From Blepharisma japonicum (Eukaryota; Ciliophora; Heterotrichea; Heterotrichida; Blepharismidae): 64,000 nt of DNA. Below the pieces are notes generated by a model. The model saw nothing but the letters and a program-made list of their open reading frames with translations, searched no databases and had not been told where the DNA came from. Shown in pieces: positions 63,415 to 64,000 of the stretch (within the stretch, counting starts at the first letter, position 1; the number at the start of each line of letters is the position of its first letter). A program made the position numbers and the translations under genes. Location of the stretch: positions 1-64,000 of the forward strand of contig CATKHK010000007.1 in the NCBI GenBank assembly GCA_949751835.1. Reading direction: 5' to 3'.

Positions 63415-63635
63415 ATTCGAGAATTTGAGATTTAAAATGGGCTAGAATGTAAATAACCCTGAATAATTACAATAAATCAGTTTAAATCATAAACCAAGAA
63501 AAAAAAACTTTAATAAATTAAATTCTAAAAGTTTAGGAAATATACACCAAAAATTTTAAAAATATCAATAAAATTATGCGATTTTATTATTATTCTCATA
63601 AAATTATATTTTAATTATTGGATAAAATTACAAAT

Positions 63636-63938
63636 ATGGATCAAGGTCTGACGTCAAGAATAAGGAAACAAATTAGTGACACTCCTGCTATTGTTTATAG
63701 CAAAACATATTGCCCTTATTGCCATAGAGCTAAGGCATTACTAAATGAGCTAGGGGTGGATTATCAAGTCGTAGAATTGGATGAAGTTAATGATGGAGGA
63801 ATTATTCAGAATACTCTTTATGAGATTACCAATCAGAGGACTGTGCCAAATATATTTATTAAAGGAGAGCATATAGGAGGATACAGCGACTTGGTGCAAA
63901 AAAAGGATAGAGTAGCTAGACAAACTGCTAAACTTTAG
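63636..63938 (+). CDS. dithiol glutaredoxin (CPYC type)
   Basis: 100 aa from the first ATG at 63636. It has the whole class I glutaredoxin signature: VYSKTYCPYCHRAK with the CPYC active site (C26, C29), the cis-Pro motif TVPNIFIKGEHIGG, and GGYSDL for glutathione binding. Glutaredoxins reduce protein disulfides and mixed glutathione disulfides using GSH. No targeting peptide, so it is probably cytosolic. It stops at TAG, confirming that TAG as well as TAA ends genes here. Confidence 0.95.
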   Translation: MDQGLTSRIRKQISDTPAIVYSKTYCPYCHRAKALLNELGVDYQVVELDEVNDGGIIQNTLYEITNQRTVPNIFIKGEHIGGYSDLVQKKDRVARQTAKL

Positions 63939-64000
63939 ATAAGTAAGCTTTTCTTTTTTAAAATAATAATTGCGATATTTTCTAGGAGAATTTGAGAAAA

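Overview
The window reads as nuclear DNA of a heterotrich ciliate, most likely Blepharisma or a close relative. Two features of the sequence support this. First, TGA sits in frame at conserved tryptophan positions in many genes (the F-box CKRWK motif, the kinase DIWGLG motif, the SDHAF3-like, androglobin-like and DHHC/ankyrin genes), while every gene ends in TAA or TAG. Second, three introns that can be placed with confidence are exactly 15 nt long and run GT...TAG. UGA=Trp with 15-nt introns is the known Blepharisma combination. The DNA is AT-rich and intergenic gaps in the right two thirds are short.

Left third (1-23.4 kb): an accessory, fast-evolving region. It holds the end of a membrane protein gene, a C2H2 zinc-finger gene, a tandem pair of E2 ubiquitin-conjugating-like genes in which the catalytic Cys is Ser (one copy frameshifted), a multi-RING Cys-rich protein on the minus strand, a tandem array of five F-box/leucine-rich/ankyrin genes (4459-22512; the second copy frameshifted), and a small RING-like protein. 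Between them lie decayed material: an inverted-repeat element at 3.6-4.1 kb, a broken membrane-protein gene at 11.1-11.6 kb, and two copies of a transposon-like segment (13.9-15.6 and 18.5-20.2 kb) whose central ~530 bp is inverted in one copy relative to the other. The F-box, RING and E2-like genes look like one ubiquitin-themed accessory cluster.

Right two thirds (23.4-64 kb): ordinary dense gene territory, much of it with a cytoskeletal or ciliary flavour. In order: a 1724-aa armadillo/HEAT-type protein, a coiled-coil protein, a small unknown protein, an MBOAT lysophospholipid acyltransferase (-), a pseudokinase plus TKL-kinase fusion (-), a repeat-rich CSPP1/CCDC66-like protein, a tandem pair of double cyclic-nucleotide-binding-domain proteins, an ankyrin-DHHC palmitoyltransferase with two 15-nt introns (-), two coiled-coil genes (one with a 15-nt intron), an androglobin-like protein, a retinoblastoma-family pocket protein (-), an SDHAF3/ACN9 assembly factor, a Ser-Asp-Gln repeat protein, a coiled-coil protein with a C1q-like C-terminus, another coiled-coil protein (-), a protein with four degenerate EF-hands (-), and a dithiol glutaredoxin. 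No rRNA, tRNA, CRISPR array, telomere repeat or retrovirus-like element was recognised.
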